A stretch of DNA of 64,000 nt, from positions 6,533,501-6,597,500 of the forward strand of contig CM076961.1 in assembly GCA_039566865.1 (NCBI GenBank), written 5' to 3'. Made by a program: the position numbers and the translations under genes. The first letter of the stretch is position 1, and every line of letters begins with the position of its first letter. Shown here piece by piece: positions 25,701 to 40,700 of this stretch. The stretch is from Aurelia coerulea. Lineage: Eukaryota > Cnidaria > Scyphozoa > Semaeostomeae > Ulmaridae. Below the pieces are notes generated by a model. That model was not told the origin of the DNA. It saw only the letters and a list, made by a program, of their open reading frames with translations, and searched no databases.

Positions 25701-28700
25701 GGCGATTTTGACAGAGTCAGTTTCGGAAAATTGTCTTCTTCGCTCTCATTTGTCCAAATATTTCTATAAAACTTCTTGAGTCGTTGCACAATATGTAGTA
25801 GCAAAACGTCACAAAGTTTCCAGGCCATAATTTTTCTTCTGGCAGAGTTATAAAAAAAGTCTACTAGGGGGGAATTTGCTCCTCCCCCCCCCCAACAAAT
25901 ATAGGGTTAAGAAATCGAAATATCAACAGCAAACCATATGAGACTGCAAAATAAGAGTATCAAGCAAGTATTTGGAAAGTTTTTGATGATTTCATGCAGT
26001 TATTTAGTAAAAATTGACCGTTCTTTTCAAATAGCTCAATTTCGTCAAAATTTGAAGTTTTCTTGGTTAGCCGAGCATTCATTCACTTGACTAAAATTAA
26101 GTGATAATTTTTTCAGATTCTTCGTTGTTCAATTATGACACAGTGGAAACTTCATTCTCGTAGCTGGTATACTATTATTAGTGTTAGTATTAGTATTAGT
26201 ATTAGTATTAGTATTAGTATTAGTATTAGTATAAAAACACCACTGTTTATTTGAAAACGTTTCGATAAAAATCTTCTTCAGTTAAACTAAACCAGAGGAC
26301 AGCCGAGTATTTATACATTTTAAAAATCTTATTTACATGACAATATATTTACACAACCTAAGCAAAAATCATGCCAAATTATATTACAAACAATGAAATA
26401 GCATTTACCGCCACCACTGTTAAAAGAAAGTTTTTAAGTTTTAGATGACTCCCAGTAAACAACCATTTTGGATATATGCGTGGCACCATTGGTATTAGTA
26501 TTAGTATTAGTATTAGTATTAGTATTAGTATTAGTATTAGTATTAGTATTAGTATTAGTATTAGTATTAGTATTAGTATTAGTATTAGTATTAGTATTAG
26601 TATTAGTATTAGTATTAGTATTAGTATTAGTATTAGTATTAGTATTAGTATTAGTATTAGTATTAGTATTAGTATTAGTATTAGTATTAGTATTAGTATT
26701 AGTATTAGTATTAGTATTAGTATTAGTATTAGTATTAGTATTAGTGGGGGATAAAGAGCCCCTCCCTCTCTTGAAAGTCAATAAAATGTCACCAGTTAAA
26801 GATACCGTTAAGACCAATCTGCTTTTCCTGTTCCCTTGAAGAATGGAAGTGTTCGATATAAACGATTAAAGTAAGTTAAGTCTTGCTTAGAAAAGAGTAT
26901 GAAATATTTTTATGGTCCGTTTTTGATGCATCGATACAACCCATTTCAAACTGCTCAGTTTAATCGAAAACTTCCCTTCTTCCGTTCATATTGATCAACC
27001 TGGTTTCAAATGCGAAGCCAAAGATATCAATCGTTGTGCCTTCACATTGATTGTCCCTGTTTTGTGAACCTCATTTTTCAATGTTGTAGAGTTTTCAAAA
27101 ACCTCCATTTTTGTGGATATCCAATTTCGAAAGAGTTTTCGAAAGCCTCCATTTATGAATTGCTTTTGTGAAGATCAGTGTGAACACTTTCACACAAAAA
27201 CCAATGTTTTTCTAGCTGTTTTTGTATAACCACACTAATTAATACATTAACTGAAGGTGACTGAAGTTAAGCACGGTCAAGTGATGTCAAACTTCGGATG
27301 GGTGACCTCGGAGGCTTGACTTCGCAACTAGCCTTGCGGCCCTGCGGAAGGGACATTAAACTAGTGGTCCCATGCCTAGTCAGGTGACGTATGGTGGGCT
27401 TGAATTGGCTCCAAGTTGCTAGAAATATTTCCTGCCCGCTTAAAATAAATTATTGAAAAAAAATTCACTACTAACACAGGAAATATTGGAATGAGGCTTT
27501 TAGACAATTTTCAGTCAAAAAGGTTCAAGTCCATTTTCAAAAATGGAAGGCTACATTCTGCCATCCTTGAATCAGGCGTAAAGTTCTAATTGACATGCAA
27601 ACAGAGATATCGAATTTGCATTACCGGTGATGGAGGCTCAGCTGTACAATCAACGTTCTCTCTTGCATGCTTTTATCATATAATCTTTTTGTAAATATAC
27701 ACGGATTGTACATTTCTTTTTTATGAATTTGTTTTAGTATCTGTAAAATTTTTAAAGTAGGCCTTAATTAGCTGTATTGTAGCTACTCTTTTAAATTAGC
27801 CTACTAAAAATAAAGAAATGATAATAATAAAAGGAAGGGTGCAGTAGAGCCAATATTCAAGATAGTGCCAAATCTAAATCATTGTTTCCACAAAGCCATA
27901 AACAGCTGTAAGGTGACCGATTTGCAATCTGCTGTTATCTTCCTTCTTTACTATCATCGTAGGCGATCTATTTTCCATCGGAACTCCTGAACCTCGTGCC
28001 GCAGCCAACAGCCAACAGCCATCATGCCTAAAAAGCTGCAGCGTATGAAAAACCCAAAAATTGCTTTTGAGTGTTAGCCATGCAGATATGGTTACCATTC
28101 TTGTTGGGGATACGAATCATCAAAGTTCAAAGCAAGGGTATCCCCCAAAAAGGAAACATGTGATCATGCGCAGAAAGCATGTTTGGTTTGTGAAAAGAAT
28201 GTGGGCAGAGAATCGAGCCACAATCCAAACAGGGATTAGCACAGAAACAAAGAGATTCTCGCTTGGTAATAGGTTTCCCAGCTGTTGATCTGCTTTGAAC
28301 TTTACCAGAATACCAAAAGGCTCAGACAAAAGGGGCAATCCTCGGAATCCTCAACAAATGCAGAAATACATACGACACCAGCAATGGTTCCGGTAACGAC
28401 TGTGCCAACCTTACCGCAACTCAATGCTAAATTGAAGCCCAGCAGGAGTCCAAGTATTCTTCTTTTTTGTCAATCGCATTGTATGATTTTCACATATGCG
28501 TGACAATTGCTTAGCAAGAGTAATAATGAAGAGCATAGGAATTGTCTTTGTCGTGTCTATAAATCACCTAAAGATTTTATTTTCATTCACTTGGAGGATC
28601 TATCTGTGAAATCAGGCTCATTTTCTCCTTTTACTGAAAAGCATTTCTACGTGCTCCGTGTAAAGGATTTGATCAAAGCAATTTTTACTTTCGAAAATTC

Positions 28701-31700
28701 GTTTAAACAAATGTTGCTGTATCCAAACCTCTTAAAGGTATATGGAAAAGGACTGTTGGGACGGAATCGCTTGAGACAAAAATGGTTCACATTTTGAATA
28801 GGAATCTGCAAATTGCTATCAAGTATTCATTTTGGTATAATGGCAGGGAAGAAACTTTAACTACTTGAATATGATTCTACTGCTGGCTATTTGTAAAATA
28901 CGAAATATTTTTAGATTTAGATGATTCTCTTCCCTATTGAGCATTAAAGTGCCGTTTTAAAGTGCACCAGCAGCATAGCTAGGGGTGACAAGCAGGGTGG
29001 CCACCCCCTCCAATCATCGCGAAAGTCGGTTGTCGTGATTCGCCCAAATCTGTTGAGAAACTGAAGGCGGGGGGTGGGGGGTTAGTCGTATTTTTCTCCA
29101 AAATTTGCAGGTGCGCTGGCTGTGAATGTCAAAAGGGGGAAAAGGAAGTCTATTCTTTAGCTAATAAATCACATCTTCGCATTGTTGGAGTCAACAAATC
29201 CCAAAAATTTTCTGCTCGCTTCGCTCGTAATTCCAAACATCTAATCATAGTATGTCTCGTATAAAATCTTACTATTACCGCCTGGATTGCTATCAATTCC
29301 AGGCATTGCAGCTTTATTAGAATCAATGGACTTGACTTAGTCGCCCCTTCAACTGTGCATGTGTATTGCATCTATTTGAGAGAGAATATAAATCATATAA
29401 ATTGCTTCTCATACATTTCTGCTCGCCTCGCTCACATTTTCATGTGCATTTGCACTTTTCGTATTTGGCATCAGGCTGCCACTTGTCTACTTCTTTGCGA
29501 TTTCTACACTTCCAGATGCATCTAGCATTTGCTTATGCCTTCCTTAATTTCATCGACAGTGCACCTCTTTTGAAAAATGCGATGAAAATCAATGTTTGGT
29601 TTTAAGACATTTGCTGCTCGCTTCAATCGCATTCTCTTTATGTTTCTTATGCTCACTAAACTCCGCCATTCAATTGCACTGCATTTGCCATTTTTCTAGC
29701 GTTTTGATCAGAGTTTCAAAGCGAAAAACGAATAAGGATTGAAATTTGCAACGATGGCATAAAGCCTTCTTCATGTGTCCAAACCCTAGAGGCATGGAAA
29801 GTTTCAATGAAAAGTGTTTCGTCTGCTCGTTTTGTGCAGGCACATTTGTGTTTCTCCTGGGAGAAGGCAAGTCTATCCAGCTAAATTGTATCTGTAACTT
29901 TATTGAACTTGTCTCTATTCTTCAATTATGGGTGTCTTTGTCGATAAAGGGTGTTTCCGGCATTATAAAGGGAGTGGTCCCAAACAAGTTTTGCTCGCTT
30001 CGATTCCTGCTATACTTGCCCCCCAAAAGCAAGACCCTGGCTAAGCCACTCACTAAGCCGTCATTATTTGGAGACTTTTAAGGAAGCTTGAAATGATTTA
30101 AACAAACCACATCTTACGAAAGTCCTGAAAATGGTAATTAGCAATAATGTTTCATTCATTTGTCTTACTTTGCTTTTGAAATTTGAATTTCGTTATGTCC
30201 CGAAATGAGTTGAAGCATAGAATACGCTGTAATTTCGAAAACTTCAAGGCTTTCTGCAAATCCTAACGGTAGGGTTATAGGTAGCAAATTAGCAAACTTT
30301 TCTTTCAAACCATTCAATGAAAGGGAAGAGGAAATATCCAATTAGCAGTAGCCTCTCACACTTCGAAATCTATGCTATAAATATCGGCAGTTACGGCTGT
30401 TTTAATCAACTCTTTTTCTATCGTTGGCGTGGGTTCGTCTCCCTTATGACCCAGAAGAAAATTAAACCAGCTAAGAGTATTATTTTGTTATCTTTTTCAA
30501 TAAGTTTTCTCAATTTCTAGCTTTTATTCATTGCGCTATCAGATAATCATTGAATGGTCTGCTCCATACGTGAAAGAGATTACGTGATTTGGTAACCTCT
30601 CTTATCGACAATGTTTTAAGTTGGCACTGATGCCGACGCACCCTTAAACAACGAAGGCTGTAGATACTAAAAACACATCAGCAACTTAGAGTGTTTCATA
30701 TAAGGTATTGAAAATTCTGTTTCACAATTTCACCGCCATGCGCTAATATTTTGATTTATGCATGAGATGATAAAGCTTTAAGTTCTTTGTAAGCGACTCT
30801 GAAGGTGTAGTGAATCTGAAGTTTGTTCCTTTCTATGCCCCCTTCCGGAGCATATTCTTAATTAAGCAATTGAATCTGATATAGCTGCACAGTTTTTCCA
30901 GGCTGTTTCCGTTTTTTTCTTTTTAACTAATTTTTCTACAATAAGAAATTACTCAAAGAACTAAATATGAACCACTCTACGAAGTCACCAGAACGATACC
31001 AAGGGGCCAAGACTATAGCAACCCCATTGAAATTAACATAAATAACATGAAGCTTTATTCAAACTTACTACCGGGTGACCCAAAAAAACGTGACCGAACG
31101 GAATTTGTCACAGAAAATTAAGTAAGTGGCCGATTGAAATGCTTCAAACGTTTTTCTGTCGCTAAAAAACTAGCCTATGCTTTGAGGATTTTTCGCAATT
31201 TTTTTTGGTCCGGTCAATTTTCAAAATTAAGGATTTCGAGGAAAAGGGCCTGCCTAAAATCCTCTAACCGCCATTTCAACACTTCAAAACAACGAGGAGC
31301 GTGTTTCATTTCAACCTGGGAATAGGCAACCCAGTCGCCCTTCGCTCTTCATTGTTTTGAAGATCTGAAATGGCTTTACATAAATCCCCCAATTTTTGAT
31401 GATTTTTTGAGCATTTCATGCCTGCTCTTTTCATCAAAATCCTTAATTCAGGAACTTTATTGCATTCAAAAATCTTTCAAAAAAAACTCATAAGGTAGAC
31501 TAGTCTTTTGGTGATAGAACAACGTTTGAACTATTTCAATCGGCCACTTACTTCTTTTTCTATAAAAAATTGCGTTTGGTCATTTTTTTCTGGGTCACTC
31601 AGTATACAAATACAAAATGCTACATACAAACGATTAAATACTTATACTTTACTTGTACTAATACTTATACTTATGCTAATACAGAATGTTTCTTGAAGGT

Positions 31701-34700
31701 ACAATGGAATACTGAAATCAACCGAGCGTTTTGATCTTGTAGATTACGAGACTTAGCATTCTCTGGAAACAAAGAATTCCTGCTTGGCATTTTGGTGACT
31801 GTATCTGTTTATGCGTACCATGTGAGAATGTATCTGTGTGTATGTTTGTATGTAAGTCCCTATGTGTACGTGTGTATTAGTCAAATGAATTTGATATATT
31901 TGAAATTGTAATTGTCATTCATAGCGGGAACTCGCTGATTATAAATCCTTTCACGCTATGGAAGGCAAGTAGTTTATAAATCTTGTTGTTTGTTCCCTTT
32001 AATTGTTTCATTCAATAAAGCAAAATATACTTGTAGATACTAGAGCCTGTTTCACACTTGATGTCAGGCCAATATACGTGATACCGTTGAGCAACAGAAA
32101 CCACGGCAAACAGAAAAACAACGACAACAACTGCCTCTGCCTCTGCCAGTGCTGGTGCTTCTTCTTCAGAATGCGCATTGTGCAAGACACAGTGTTCATG
32201 CTATTTAAGGTTTTTTGATCAGAAGATCGAAGATTTGTTTCCAAGCTTGTCTCACAATGGAGAACAGCTCACTTTCAAAACCAATCTAGACTAGACACAA
32301 TAGCAACTGCACCATGAACTAAACCAATCTAGACTAGACACAATAAACGTGGAATTTTCGTTCCCTTACAAACCTACTTCCAGCATTTTTCCAATTTTTG
32401 GATGTATGAGATGAGTGACTATAGCCAAAAATCCTCAGATCTAAGTCAGCCCTAGATTGATGGATTACTATTTTAGTTTTGAATATTGGTCGCTTATTTT
32501 TTCTTCCACAGCCCGCCAAGCGTCTCAAACGTTTTGCTCATCCGGTAAACCCTGAACAGATGTGAAAACAGTGTCAGACAAAGAATCGCAAGTCAAGTTT
32601 AATTGACTGGAAAATCGTAAAATATAAGAATAATGCCCTGAAGACAGCTGTCTCACTCTATCTAATTGCCAGACCACAATGGAATTTCCAATCGGCGGAG
32701 AAATATTGCTGTGATTTCTCTACAGTCATTAATTTCACCATGTAATGTCCATCTTTTGCAATTAGTTACAAATCACTGATCTGACGGAATGTCGATTGAA
32801 AACAGAATTTTGTGAGCTGTTGTTGAAGTCGGCTTGAAATATTTCAAAGATATATGTGATTTCAATCTTGTTTTCATTATGGATAGAAAACATTTAATCA
32901 GTTTATGATTTGCTAGTCAAGCGAAAAAGGAATTATACTTGTGTTACTAAATTAGAAGTTTTGTAGATGATTATAGCTAAACTAAAACACATTCAGAGCT
33001 TTTGAAAAAGAAATGAATGAATCTATTGCAAAGTTTATATGTCATGAAGAGATTTAACTGCAAACGAGAACTTGCAATTTACTGAGCATGGAAAGCACTA
33101 AATTGAAAGAAAAATAATTTGCAATTGCACTCGACAAGCCACGAAAACGGGCTCTGTTATTAAAGGAGTACTCAATATGACGTTTTGTTTATATGATAAC
33201 GCTGAATTGTAATGCAGAGATATTGCATTTTGACGAGATTCCTCTTACTGGCATAATTTTGATTTAAAAAACATTTCCTCAAAAAGCAATTTGTTTTGAA
33301 AATGAACTGAGTTCTTTACTTAGCTTCAAGACATAATGTTTTTGTAACAATAGACGCTACCAGTGATTTCATATTAAGATCTAAGGGGCCTATGCAAACT
33401 TCCATGCCTTTTAGCTATTTATGTCATTTAATGCATCATGAAAGTGGTGACAACAAAGAGACGACTAAAGCATGCATTTACGAAGCATGCTTGTTATAAA
33501 AGATCCTTTGCAGAGTAAAATGATGAAAATTCCAATTTTACAGTCGAGACCAGCCCGTGATTTTTAGTTTGAAGTAGCAAATCACATAGTCATTCGAATT
33601 AATGTTCAAGAATTATTTTATTATTGGAGTCATCAAATATCACAGGCCCTTACTTAATAAGCACAGAATTTTTTTGGCGCTTTGCCAAGGTTGGTCTTAA
33701 ACTTATGGCCATAGTTGTGGACTGAAGGTCCTCCACTACCTTGTTCCCCAAAGCAACATTCTTCAAAGAGTGTCGATACATTGCCGAAAAGTCGTACAAA
33801 TGAAATGTGCATAGATTGCTGTAAAATCCAGCTGAAAAACAAAATTAGCAGGTTACGTCCCTTGTCGGAAGAACCACTATAATGTCCAAGAATTTCTATA
33901 GAATTCAGTATGAAGCTATAGCAAAATGGCGAAGAATTTCAAAATCAGCATCTAAATTCGGAATACATGGAACGTTCACTGAAATGAGCTTCAATCAACC
34001 CACTACTCTGGACGCTACCACTGTTGATTGATAACGAAGTACCGTCAGCAGTTTGTCAGCAAACATTCAGGATGGCGCTGAGGGCTTTGGTAGTCTTTAC
34101 TTCAAGACTGTCGTTAACATAAACAAATTTATACCTGATCGAGCAATATCTATGAGTGAATGACGACATGACCAATATATATTACTGCCCGTTATTCCGT
34201 ATGAAGTAGGTTCAATCCGTTAAGATGGTCCAATTCTTTATGAAAACAACTTAGAGGTTTACGGGAAAAGAAAATGTAGAAACAAAAAAATTGAAAACAA
34301 GCAAATAAAGCAATTTAATATTCCCAAAAACCCTAATCTCCATAGTCAATGTTCTATTCCTGAAAACATGAAGGCCTGCTACTTGGGTGCTTGAAGTATC
34401 AGAAAAAAGTATTCGCATTTGATTTAGTCCAGCGATGAACATTTAGCTTTAATAAAATGCTAATTGCTCTCAAAATATTTCCCGAGAGCTGGCTTGAACA
34501 TGGGTACCTTAATTGTTGATATCGGTGATTGAGAAAAAAAATATTCATCTTTAAATTTCAAATCTGTGTCCTCCTCCAAACCAAGGCTTGGCCTTTTTGC
34601 CGCAGCAAATAGACCTTTTAGCTATTCTAAAAGGAGCCTGGATCGAACGTTAATTTTATAAATTTTTATACGTTACGTTCGATCGAGTGGCGTTAGAGCT

Positions 34701-37700
34701 TCTATCACTATTGTGCACATTCGAAACTTCTACAAAGTGTAGCAAAAGTTTGTTCGATTCTGATTCTTTCCTGAATAGCTAAAAGGTCTATTCAAGAAGT
34801 ATATCGGAATTTAGAGCTAGAATTGAAGAGAATGGAAAGATTGCGCAATGATTGACTTCTAGTAAATCGAGTGTAATATGATTCAAGTTGTGTTTTAATG
34901 TTATCAAGGATATTGTTGATTTATCAGCTGTAATGCAAGAAATTGCTGAGACCAAAACGCAAAAGCTTTGATTTAGAGGTGATAGCAAATTTGAGCATTC
35001 AAATAATTGACATTTCAGCTACAAAAGCACTAAGGGGACATCTATATTCAAGTAAACTAATCCAGAAACATTTTACTGTGATCAGCCATTGATAAAGCTG
35101 CCAAGTTGTCATCGCTGGACCTAGCCAAACTTGTGTGCTTTTTTCTGTGACACCCGACAGAAATTTTGACGGCAAAAGAGCAAACTCGGTAAATTAACAA
35201 CCTTTCTCTTCTAACATGCTTCTAACAAGCCTTGATAATAGACCTTTTAGGTACAACAAAGGGAACAAAATATCAATGAAATAGCACGGCCTGACATGAA
35301 TGTTGACCTATAAATGGATTAAATTCAATCAATAGCCTTACAATGATGATTTTTAATATTCTACTTACAGAACGATAACAAATAAAAAATCCACAATAAT
35401 TTGCTTAAAGAGGTCAATGGAACTTCAAATCCAGTTGATCTTGTTTGCAAATCAATAAATTTAAAAGACTAGTAAGTCAATCAATACATTGTAAAATAAT
35501 TCCTTTTGAAATATCGACCTACTGATCAAACTTCCTTGTGTGAAATTTGACGTACATCTTTGAAAATTTGAACCTAAAATGAATATCTTATGTTTTCTTG
35601 TTCTCAACATTGCAGAACAAACAGCTGTTTGTAAGGACAAGTAACTTTACAATTTCCCTTTGGGTGGGGATGAAAATTAATCATTTTGACTCGGAATTAG
35701 GGGAATAACAAATCAGACATAGGAAAACACAAAACAGCAGCAAAGAGCAGTTTACAAATTTGGAGAAATTAAAAATGATTTGATATATTCCTGCATAATT
35801 AAGTCTCTTAAAGAATCTAAGTCAAGGATTCTTCATAAAGTATCGCATTTTGAGAAAGAGAAAATTCCTTTAAAATTCACTCAATATTTAAGGAAAGCTC
35901 CTTATCAAGACACATGCTGACTTTTGGAGAAAGTTCAAAGAAGGACAGATTTCATAACATAAAACAGTAGTATCATTTGTTTTTCATTAACATCGCAATT
36001 CAAAGCCATCATCAATTGCCGACAAATCAAATTCTCTCAACTAGGCAGTAATGCATAGTACAGTAGGGAAAAAATTACCTTGAATATACACGAGAGGTTG
36101 TTTTTGAAAAAGGAATAATGCGTTTATCGCGAAAGAAAAAGAATAATTCTAAATTTTTATCCTGCAGATTTTGCTTTTTCGATTCACAAGACGAGCAGAA
36201 GGCGCTGTAATTCTCGAATACGTAAGGCAATAACACAATCCTACTCAGATTCTGCAGCATTCTGGTCAGCAAATGTTGATGAGCATTCCCATTAGAATCA
36301 GGAATTGAAACCAGCACATTCCCTATACCGTTTTATTTGACTTTTATTTAATGCAGTTCATCTTATATGGACCCAGTGTTCATGCAATGATGTATAGATT
36401 ATCACTTCTTTTGATATGTACTCTCTTCTTTCGACAGTGCTTTTGGTTATCAGCACTCATGAAACACAAGGTATGTGAGAAATTTTGGATCAATTTCTTG
36501 TCAATGATCTGTCTTTTACAAAGTACATCACGTCTCTTGATAGAGCCTTCCGTCATACAATGTGAAGAAAGGAGTATACACGGGGGGAGGTGGGGGGGGG
36601 GGGGGGGGGGGGGGTTCAATCCCTGATTTACAAAAATCGAATCAAAATTGACATAATCGACCACGAAATTTTCCTTGAAAGAATGAAACACATTGGCTTT
36701 GCCGATTCAGTTATATTGTGGTTCAGATCATATCTAGAAAACCGAACTTTCTTCGTAAACATAGGGAAAGAGACCTCGTCACCTGGGTAATTATCATGTG
36801 GAGTCCCGCAAGGTTCTATTCTTGGCCCACTCATTTTCCTCTTGTATGTCAATGATATGCCTCAGGCAGTTGACTGTGACCTTCTTTTATATGCAGATGA
36901 TTCCTGCCTTGTATTCGATGACAATAGCGTCAATGAAATAGTAAAGCAACTAAATAAGAATTTTAATTCCCTCTGTGATTGGTTTGTTGATAACAAACCA
37001 AGCGTTTACTTTGGAGAGGACAAAACAAAGTCTATACTTTTTGGCAGAGCAAATAAGAGAACCGGCAATCAAAATCTGGACATCAGAAGGGGTGACATCA
37101 GGATTAAACAGCACAACTCAGTGACTTATCTGGGCTGTATTCTTGATGGAAACCTGTCTGGAGAATCAATGGCTACCAGGACCCTGGGTAAAATAAATGG
37201 CAGGCTAAGGTTCCTTTATAGAAAGCAAAATTTTCTTGACTTCTCTCTTCGTAGGTTATTAGCAAATGCACTAATCCAGCCCCACTTTGACTATGCATGC
37301 ACTGCTTGGTTTCCATTGATTAATAATAGGCTAACAAAAAGAATCAAACAGCTCAAAATAAATGTATCAGGTTCTGCCAACTTGGCACAGTTATAGAACA
37401 GGTTATTTGTAGCTCGTAGCGTAATTTGGGTATGGCTGCCACACCTTGTGACGTCACAGTGACGTCACGAAGCTGAAAATCTGTGAAAATCAGGCTTCCA
37501 AGTTGAATTCAAGTTTAATGAAGATTTTGCATGAACTTTATGCAGTTTTTGGTTCAGTTTGTCAACATATGTGATTATAAAATAATATTTTATTGAAATT
37601 AACGATTTTGGAGTGATATTTTGGCAGAAATTAGCCAATTCTTATGACATCATTTGTGCGATTAATTTATTCTAAGTAAAAAGAGACCAAAATAACCTGC

Positions 37701-40700
37701 AAAATGGTGATTATCTATAACAAATGTATAATTAGAGTGTTTTTCATTGAAAAAGTTCGAGAAAACTTGAAAAAATTGCTAATTAGTCCAAAATGGCGGC
37801 CAAAATGACGTCATTATCAAAAAGTGCTGACATCATCAAATTCCAGAAATTCCGGTATCAAATTGAAGCCCTTTGATTTAAATATGAATAACAGAGCACA
37901 CATAGGAATCAAAGAATTTAAGAATATAAATTGGCTCCCTACTAAAGAGAGATTTAAACAATGTACTGCTACAAACGTTTACAAATTTGTTGATAATTCA
38001 GCCCCATCCTATATGTCGGAGATGTTCTTACCAGTTTGCCAGAGTCGGATTACTCGAAGATATAAAAACAAATTAAATCAACCTTTTCTAAAGAGCAACA
38101 TAGGGCAAATAGTACAGTCAATCTAAGGTCAAAAATGGTAGAACCTCAAACTAATTGCAACAGAAACGAAATGAAGTGTTTTTTGCTAAATAAACTATGC
38201 TTTAAAACATATCAAAAGTCCTAAGAAATTCTAGAAGTGGAAAGTCTCCCAATTGCGACTTGGATTAAGGTGGTCTTACCTTAAATTTTTTTCATAGATT
38301 TTAACAAATAAATCAAATTCGAAAAGGTGTATGGGGACTATGGGTTTACAATAATTCTTTGCAGTGTTTTTTTTTTTTTTTTTTTTTATATATCATCATC
38401 AAAACAATTAAAACACAAAAGATTACTTGTCACTGTGCCATCCAAAGCAGGAAAGGACACAAGGTCATCTAGTCCCTACTTTGGATGACACTTACAATTA
38501 TAATACTTCAACAAACAAAAGGAACAATATAAGGTAGCTTGGTACCAAATTCCAAATGATGGAGAAAAACTTAAGATTTTCAAAATTTGGGATCCAATGT
38601 GGATAAAAATATTGCAAGTGTTCGATTAAAACTACCAAGACAACCACTCACTCATAAAATATAAAATACTTATTTAATTTTGTGGTTACCTGTTTTTATA
38701 GCCAAAATTGATTACGTGTGATGTGTACTTTATTTCGGAAAGTGCTCTCCAACAATTTCAAAAACAAATCTTGGCGAATGAGCTGTTATGATCGAATGTA
38801 TATCATCAAATTACACGTTGACCTTGGGTCTTGAACAGAAAACCGGTTAGTTGTTTGCGTTGTCTTCTTGTGCAGAACATAAAGTGTAGCCTGCAAGATG
38901 TTAGATGGTCTTCATATCATTTATGTAAGATGGAGTTCATTATCTGCAAAGAGCCAATCTGGAACATCGGAGAAGGTGTTTTTCTTCGTCAGAAAGGTGC
39001 AGATGGAATCAACAACGCAAGTAAAGTACGCGGCGACGTGATTAATGTTACAGCTGGCCAATCAGTTCACAAAATTTGTCGTGCAAATTTCACAAAACCT
39101 TAGAATATAGCAGCGGCTACGAGAGACACTTCTCGAACTAGAGGCAAGCGCTTACTTCGATCCGAAGCTCAGAAATTTGACTTCAAAGAGCACTGTCTGT
39201 TTTGTGGTGAGGGGACCACTACCAAGGCAAAAAGGAGGATTTTGTTCTTGTAACCGTGAGGACCTTTGAATTTCAGAATACAGTGTCCGAAATATGCAGT
39301 GAAAGAAATGATGAGTGGGCAAGAAAAGTTTCTGAAAGAATTGAATTGGCCATCGATCTGCACGCTGCAGATGCTTCGTACCACCAAAAGTGCAGTGTAA
39401 ACTTCAGGACAAGAAAAGAAATCCCTTTGGTTTTTACATCCAACCAGGAAGGCACAGCACCTCAAAAGAAGACGAAGCGTGGCAGACCACTGGAAGAAGT
39501 GCGAAATGATGCCTTTGAAAAGGTTATGGAATTTTTTGAACAAAACGATGAGGAACAGCTCGCTGTTAGAGATTTAGTTGAAAAAATGGCAGAGTTCCTT
39601 CAGGAATCTGAAATTAGTCCATACAGTGCTGTTTACATGAAGAAGAGGATCAAGGAATGTTTCGGAGATGATGCTATTTTTACCGAGCTTGATGGAAAAC
39701 CTGACGTTGTAACAATGCGACCCTTAGCTGCAAAGATCCTACAGAAGTTCTATAACGAGCCAAAGAACGAGGATATCAAGGAAGAGGAGATGAGGATCGT
39801 AAAAACAGTGGCAACATGTCTCAAGAATGACATTAAGTCATGCCCTACCTCAAAGGAAAATTATGCAAGCAACAGTCACATATCATCTGTAGAAAATGCT
39901 TTGTCTTTTCTTCCAGAGTCATTGATTTTGTTACTTGACACAGTTCTTGTTGGAAAAGACAAGAAAGGCAAGATAGCCTCAATTGGTCAAGCAATTATGC
40001 AGGCGGCGAGGCCAAGAGCATTGATCGCACCTTTACAACTTGGTCTTGGGGTTCAAATGCATCACCATTTCGGATCAAGATTTTTGGTAGACTCACTTCA
40101 TAGGCATGGGTTTTGTTGCTCCTATTCAGAAGTGCAAGCTTACGAAAGGAGTGCAGCTGTAAAAGATGGAATTGAGCTGAGCATCCCTGATGGAGAAACG
40201 CTAGTTCAATATGTTGCAGACAATGTCGATCACAACATTAGAACCATTGACGGAAGAAATACTTTCCATGGAATGGGGATAATTGCCACGATCACTCCAA
40301 GAAATGCTACCCGTACTTCAACATGTATCCCAAGGCGTTGCACCATATCATCTGATGAAATAGCAGCCATCGGTAGAATTAACATCAAGCAGTACAACAT
40401 AGCAAGTAACCAGCTCAACATCAGATATGATCAGTTCCAGTCAAATGAAATTGCAGATCCAACGTCAAACTTGGATCTTTTATGGCAAGTTTCTTGGTTG
40501 CTGAACCCGAGGAGGCCAGCGTGGTCTGGAACGATGCAATCTTGCCACAAAGGGGAGTATCCAGGCCAGTCATCTGTGAGCTTTTTACCAATGATTGATT
40601 TGGATCCCAGCAATGTCACTTGCATTTACTCTACCCTGGACTTTGTTTCTCGCCATGCGAAAAGATATGATGTGACACCAATTCTCACGTTTGATCAGCC

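Noticed and set aside
26178..26744. Telomere-like repeat
   Set aside because: The unit is TTAGTA, not TTAGGG.
26434..26839. Leu-Val, Ile-Ser and Asn-Thr repeat frames
   Set aside because: By-products of (TTAGTA)n on both strands.
35617..35631. 15-nt micro-exon between ATTGCAG and GTAAGG
   Set aside because: Phase fits, but it would put charged residues inside the signal-peptide core.
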